DNA from: Malurus cyaneus samueli
Taxonomy: Eukaryota; Chordata; Aves; Passeriformes; Maluridae
Assembly: GCA_009741485.1 (NCBI GenBank)
Contig: CM019230.1
Span: 8,358,653 to 8,422,652, forward strand
DNA: 64,000 nt
Direction of reading: 5' to 3'
Part shown: positions 61,090-64,000 of the stretch, piece after piece
Layout of the letters: each line of letters starts with the position of its first letter
Position numbering within the stretch: the stretch's first letter is position 1
Translations under genes and position numbers: made by a program
The notes under the pieces: generated by a model
What the model saw: the letters and a program-made list of their open reading frames with translations, nothing else
The model's database searches: none
What the model was told of the DNA's origin: nothing

Positions 61090-62030
61090 TTCCAGATGAC
61101 AGGCAATTTTTCAGGTTATCAGAAAGAGTCAAATCTCATTATTGTTGAAAAGGGGACAGGGAAAACATACAAGGACCCAGGAACTGTAGACTGCTCAGTG
61201 GTCAGACCACTTACTTAATTTATTCTACCACTTTGCAAAGGTTATCAAGCTTTCAGTTAGTGGAAAACTAAGCAATTGCTGTTGATGCATACAGAACAAT
61301 GCCAAGCCAACCTAAATTCCTTCAGTGATGGAGTAAGAGAGGAAGTCAAGCATCACAGCTCTTAATTTACTATAGCTTTTTGCAGTGGGAGATTCTCATA
61401 GGCAGACAAGAGAAAATGTGGCCTAAATAAAGCCTAAGTGCAAAAATAGGTAAGAAAAACCCACTACTTAGAAAAACTAAAGTGCAGAAAGTAGCTATGG
61501 AATGAGATCCCAAAGGGCTTATCCTGAGGCCAGGGGATTTTAAAATATTTTTGTAATCAATGACTTATGATAGAAGAAATAAAGGATTTGCTGTAGTCAG
61601 AGATGTGACAGAGCTAGGAAAGTTGGTATATATAATTTGAAAAAAAGGTTACAATTGAGAATTCTTGTGTTAAAATAGAGAAATTAACTGGAAAAAAATA
61701 AGATGCATTTTAATGAGGACAAAGCACCAGGTTTTATACTTTCACAAGATGTGAAAGATACAGTTACATAACAAGTTGTGGGAGAAGGATCTGGCTATAG
61801 TGAATCACAAGCTTATTCATCAGCAGCTTCATGCTGTTGTCTAAAAAAGCAATCAAATTGAAATATGTAGAAGAAAGAGTGTCTGATTCAAAATAATCTG
61901 TTACCAGTTTAGCAGCTGGAAGACCTGTACTGGAGACAATGTAGTTTTGGTTATGATGCTTTACAAGGAGTGTAGGCTGTCATAGAGGGTCTGGAGGAGT
62001 TTTGCCTTAGTTGCCATTGTCTTGGAAACA
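61090..62030 (+). mobile_element. Old CR1/L3-like LINE body with reverse-transcriptase remnants
   Basis: The order of pieces fits the RT region of old CR1/L3 LINEs: CCAAGCCAACCTAAATTCCT, then GAGATCCCAAAGGGCTTATC, then TTTTGTAATCAATGACTTAT, ATGCATTTTAATGAGGACAA and GGATCTGGCTATAGTGAATC then ACAAGC. These correspond to the GVPQGS-, LFLIFINDL- and DHKL-type blocks. It is riddled with stops and indels, so it is a fossil. Confidence 0.75.
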
Positions 62031-62463
62031 ATCTGTCCAAAAGAAAAAGACAATGGAGAAATTTTCTAATAATGAAAAGCTTCTCTGAGACTTTTCACCT
62101 CAAGTGAAAATCTGTTCTCTAAAGAAGGGTGTAAAGTAGAAGAGGCAATGGAAAAGCTGCATTGGTGGAAACTTCATTATTGTATGGATAAGTTACTGAA
62201 GGATCTTGCTTATGGAGGTTCTGGAATCTGTGTAAGTGGAGATTGTCATGAACTTTGTTTTCAAAGGCCTACTACATGCAATGCCAGTACAATTCTGCCT
62301 TGGTCACAGAGGTTGGTTGTCTTCTCAGATTTCTGTTACTCTTTTCCATGATTGTGCTTATCAAGATACACTGCAAAGTGTTGTGCCAGATTCGTCTGAC
62401 AGATTCTACAAGGGAGGGTGGGCAAGAGACAGCACACTGATCATTGTCATTCTGTTCTTCCAG

Positions 62464-62542
62464 CACACTGGGAGAAGCTTGGGCTCAGCTCAAGAAGAGT
62501 CTAGCTGATGAAGCAGAGGTTCATCTCAAATTTTCTTCTAAG
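62464..62542 (+). CDS. GAS7: GAS7 F-BAR exon (TLGEAWAQLKKSL)
   Basis: This 79-base exon completes a Gly codon from the preceding exon and ends in phase 0. It encodes TLGEAWAQLKKSLADEAEVH followed by LKFSSK, matching the GAS7 segment GEAWAQ-KKSLADEAEVHLKFS. The acceptor is TTCTTCCAG and the donor is TAAG|GTAAAT. It is the last GAS7 exon seen here; the next expected segment (beginning with a LHSEVEK-like helix) was not found before 64000. The protein in this window is therefore incomplete at its C-terminus. Confidence 0.95.
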
Positions 62543-64000
62543 GTAAATAATTCGTCCTCTTCCAAAGATTTTTTTCCTGAATTGGTGGGCCTCTCCCTTC
62601 AGTGCATGGTAGTGAGGGAAATACACGTGCATAAGGTACACATTTAGAAGAATTAATAAGTTGGTGAGCAAACTTACTGAAACTCTGTTCAGTCTTCCTC
62701 CCAAAATGAGTTAGTTTAGGCTATCTGATGAGTAAATTAAAACACATCTAACCTTAATTTTTGATTGGAAAAGAAGTAAAACTGATTCTAGCAGTTGTTC
62801 ACCTGGGCTCTACATTCCAGCCAGTGAATTTAACTAGTGCTTGTACACTTCTTCAGAGGAAGAAATTAAAAGTAGTATTTGGCTTCTCCACAAGAATCTC
62901 CTCTACCTGTGTGGAAGGAAGAGACCCCAGAAACTCGGGTTTCTCTGTATCATTAGCCTTTCTGAAAAGTCTGCTGGGAACATGATGCTATTTTTGGGTT
63001 TTCTCTCCAGGGATGCCTAAGGAGATTTCTTGTAGAAATTATAGTATTTATCTGGGTTTTTTCCACCACATGTGACATGCTCTTGAATCCTGTTACATTA
63101 TGTTAACCTCTGTGGGTGTTCAAGTTCAATACAGTGGCAGATATCTCAGCACAACAGCCATGTTCTGGAGGAAAATTATAGCTCTGCACCATTTCTAAGC
63201 AATTCTGCAGAGGTTACTCAGGCAACCAGCTGCTACCTTGGTAACCCACTGCTCTGCCTCAAACTTCGATATCAGGGCTGTAATTAATGAAATACTTTTT
63301 GCTCCCCACTGTCCTCCTGTATTGTTTTCCAAGAGGAAAAAATGCACCCTGGAGTGATGTGTGCATGTAGGCAGGCCAGGTAGAGGGGCTCTTCCATTAT
63401 TATTATTCCATTACTTAAACTCTACACAGAAATTCCTGTTTCAGCATCCTCTAATTCCTTCCCACTGTTTGTGTGCAAAAAAACTGTGGATGTGGCACTT
63501 CAGGGGCATGATTTAGTGATGGTCCTGGAAGTCCTGTCTAAATGATTTGACTTGATGATCTTGGAGATTTTTTCCAGCCATAATGATTTTACAGTTTTAT
63601 GTTCTCATATCTGCTTGGGAGTTTCTAGTTTTGTCTTCCTTTTATTAGCATAATGTTTTAGAAAGATAATATAAATATAATGAATTATATAATTATAAAT
63701 TATATACATTTATAATTATAAGCACCAGCCTGGAAGACACTGAGCAGCCTCTGTGACAGTCCTTGCAGCACTGCTGCATGGAGGGTCAGGAACAAAGCAG
63801 AGAAAGTGACGGTGTTCTCATGGCACCTGGAGCATAAAATACTCTTTACACTACAGCTGCCTATCCAGCATGACCTGGCAGCTGTAAGTACCAGCACATG
63901 AGGAGTCCTTCAGAAAGGCTCTCACGGCATTGAGCTGCTTCAGGTCTTTATTAGCTTCCCTGGGGCCATCCTGGTGACACTGTCATAAACACATAGTCCA
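62543..64000 (+). other. GAS7: GAS7 intron running off the window
   Basis: This stretch begins with the donor GTAAAT and has no further exon before the window ends. It holds a CR1-like 3' tail (63500-63602) and an AT-rich palindromic stretch (63655-63720). Confidence 0.85.
63500..63602 (+). mobile_element. CR1-like 3' tail
   Basis: GATTTGACTTGATGATCTTG, GAGATTTTTTCCAGCCATAA and TGATTTTACAG resemble the end of an older CR1 subtype. Only the tail is visible. Confidence 0.6.

Larger units (their letters stand above)
59211..62463 (+). other. GAS7: GAS7 intron within the F-BAR domain (second)
   Basis: This intron is about 3.25 kb long with GT-AG ends. It contains a (GGTT)n microsatellite (59339-59390), a 22-base tandem duplication (60874-60915) and an old CR1/L3-like LINE body (61090-62030). 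Confidence 0.9.

Noticed and set aside
62543..64000. Next GAS7 exon (LHSEVEK-like)
   Set aside because: I looked for the next expected F-BAR segment after the last donor and found no matching frame with splice signals before the end.

Overview
This window is vertebrate nuclear DNA, almost certainly from a bird and probably a songbird. Many CR1 LINE 3' ends with the avian tail are present. There are also three copies of a short tRNA-headed SINE with a CR1-like tail, a type known from zebra finch (TguSINE1). CpG is scarce outside one island, and the only convincing coding sequence is a set of short exons with proper splice signals. No bacterial operon, CRISPR array or free-standing intact gene was seen.

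The exons belong to one gene on the + strand, GAS7 (growth arrest-specific 7), an adaptor that binds actin and membranes in neurons and other cells. Eight exons are visible: 20257-20377 (linker plus first part of the WW domain), 35054-35125 (end of WW plus Ser/Pro linker), 36655-36740 (linker), 40305-40358 (18-residue linker, which can also be a first exon), 49817-49906 (pre-F-BAR), and 52459-52574, 59136-59210 and 62464-62542 (start of the F-BAR domain). All intron phases agree across the set (1, 1, 0, 0, 0, 2, 2, 0). The SH3 exon(s) should lie upstream of base 1, and the rest of the F-BAR domain downstream of base 64000.

Regulation centres on 40.08-40.45 kb. A CpG-rich island holds two in-frame ATGs in good Kozak context that read straight into the 18-residue linker exon, so this looks like the promoter of the short GAS7 isoform that lacks SH3 and WW. 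The same exon has an internal 3' splice site at 40304/40305, which lets the long isoform use only its last 54 bases. A 55-bp minisatellite lies just upstream, a 50-base T tract lies downstream, and an inverted pair of CR1 elements flanks the exon.

The rest is intron. Region 0-20 kb contains a ~37-bp minisatellite (766-1285), a 22-23-bp satellite, a stretch of suspect assembly (about 1.74-4.89 kb) and a 10-N gap flanked by a duplicated 23-mer. Regions 20-35 kb and 41-64 kb carry CR1 copies in both orientations, two very old CR1/L3-like LINE bodies, an LTR-like segment near 57.7-58.3 kb and three copies of a repeat I could not name. I found no wholly new biological system. The strongest points for follow-up are the dual-role exon, the tandem acceptor at the WW exon, the unnamed repeat family and the two assembly problems.
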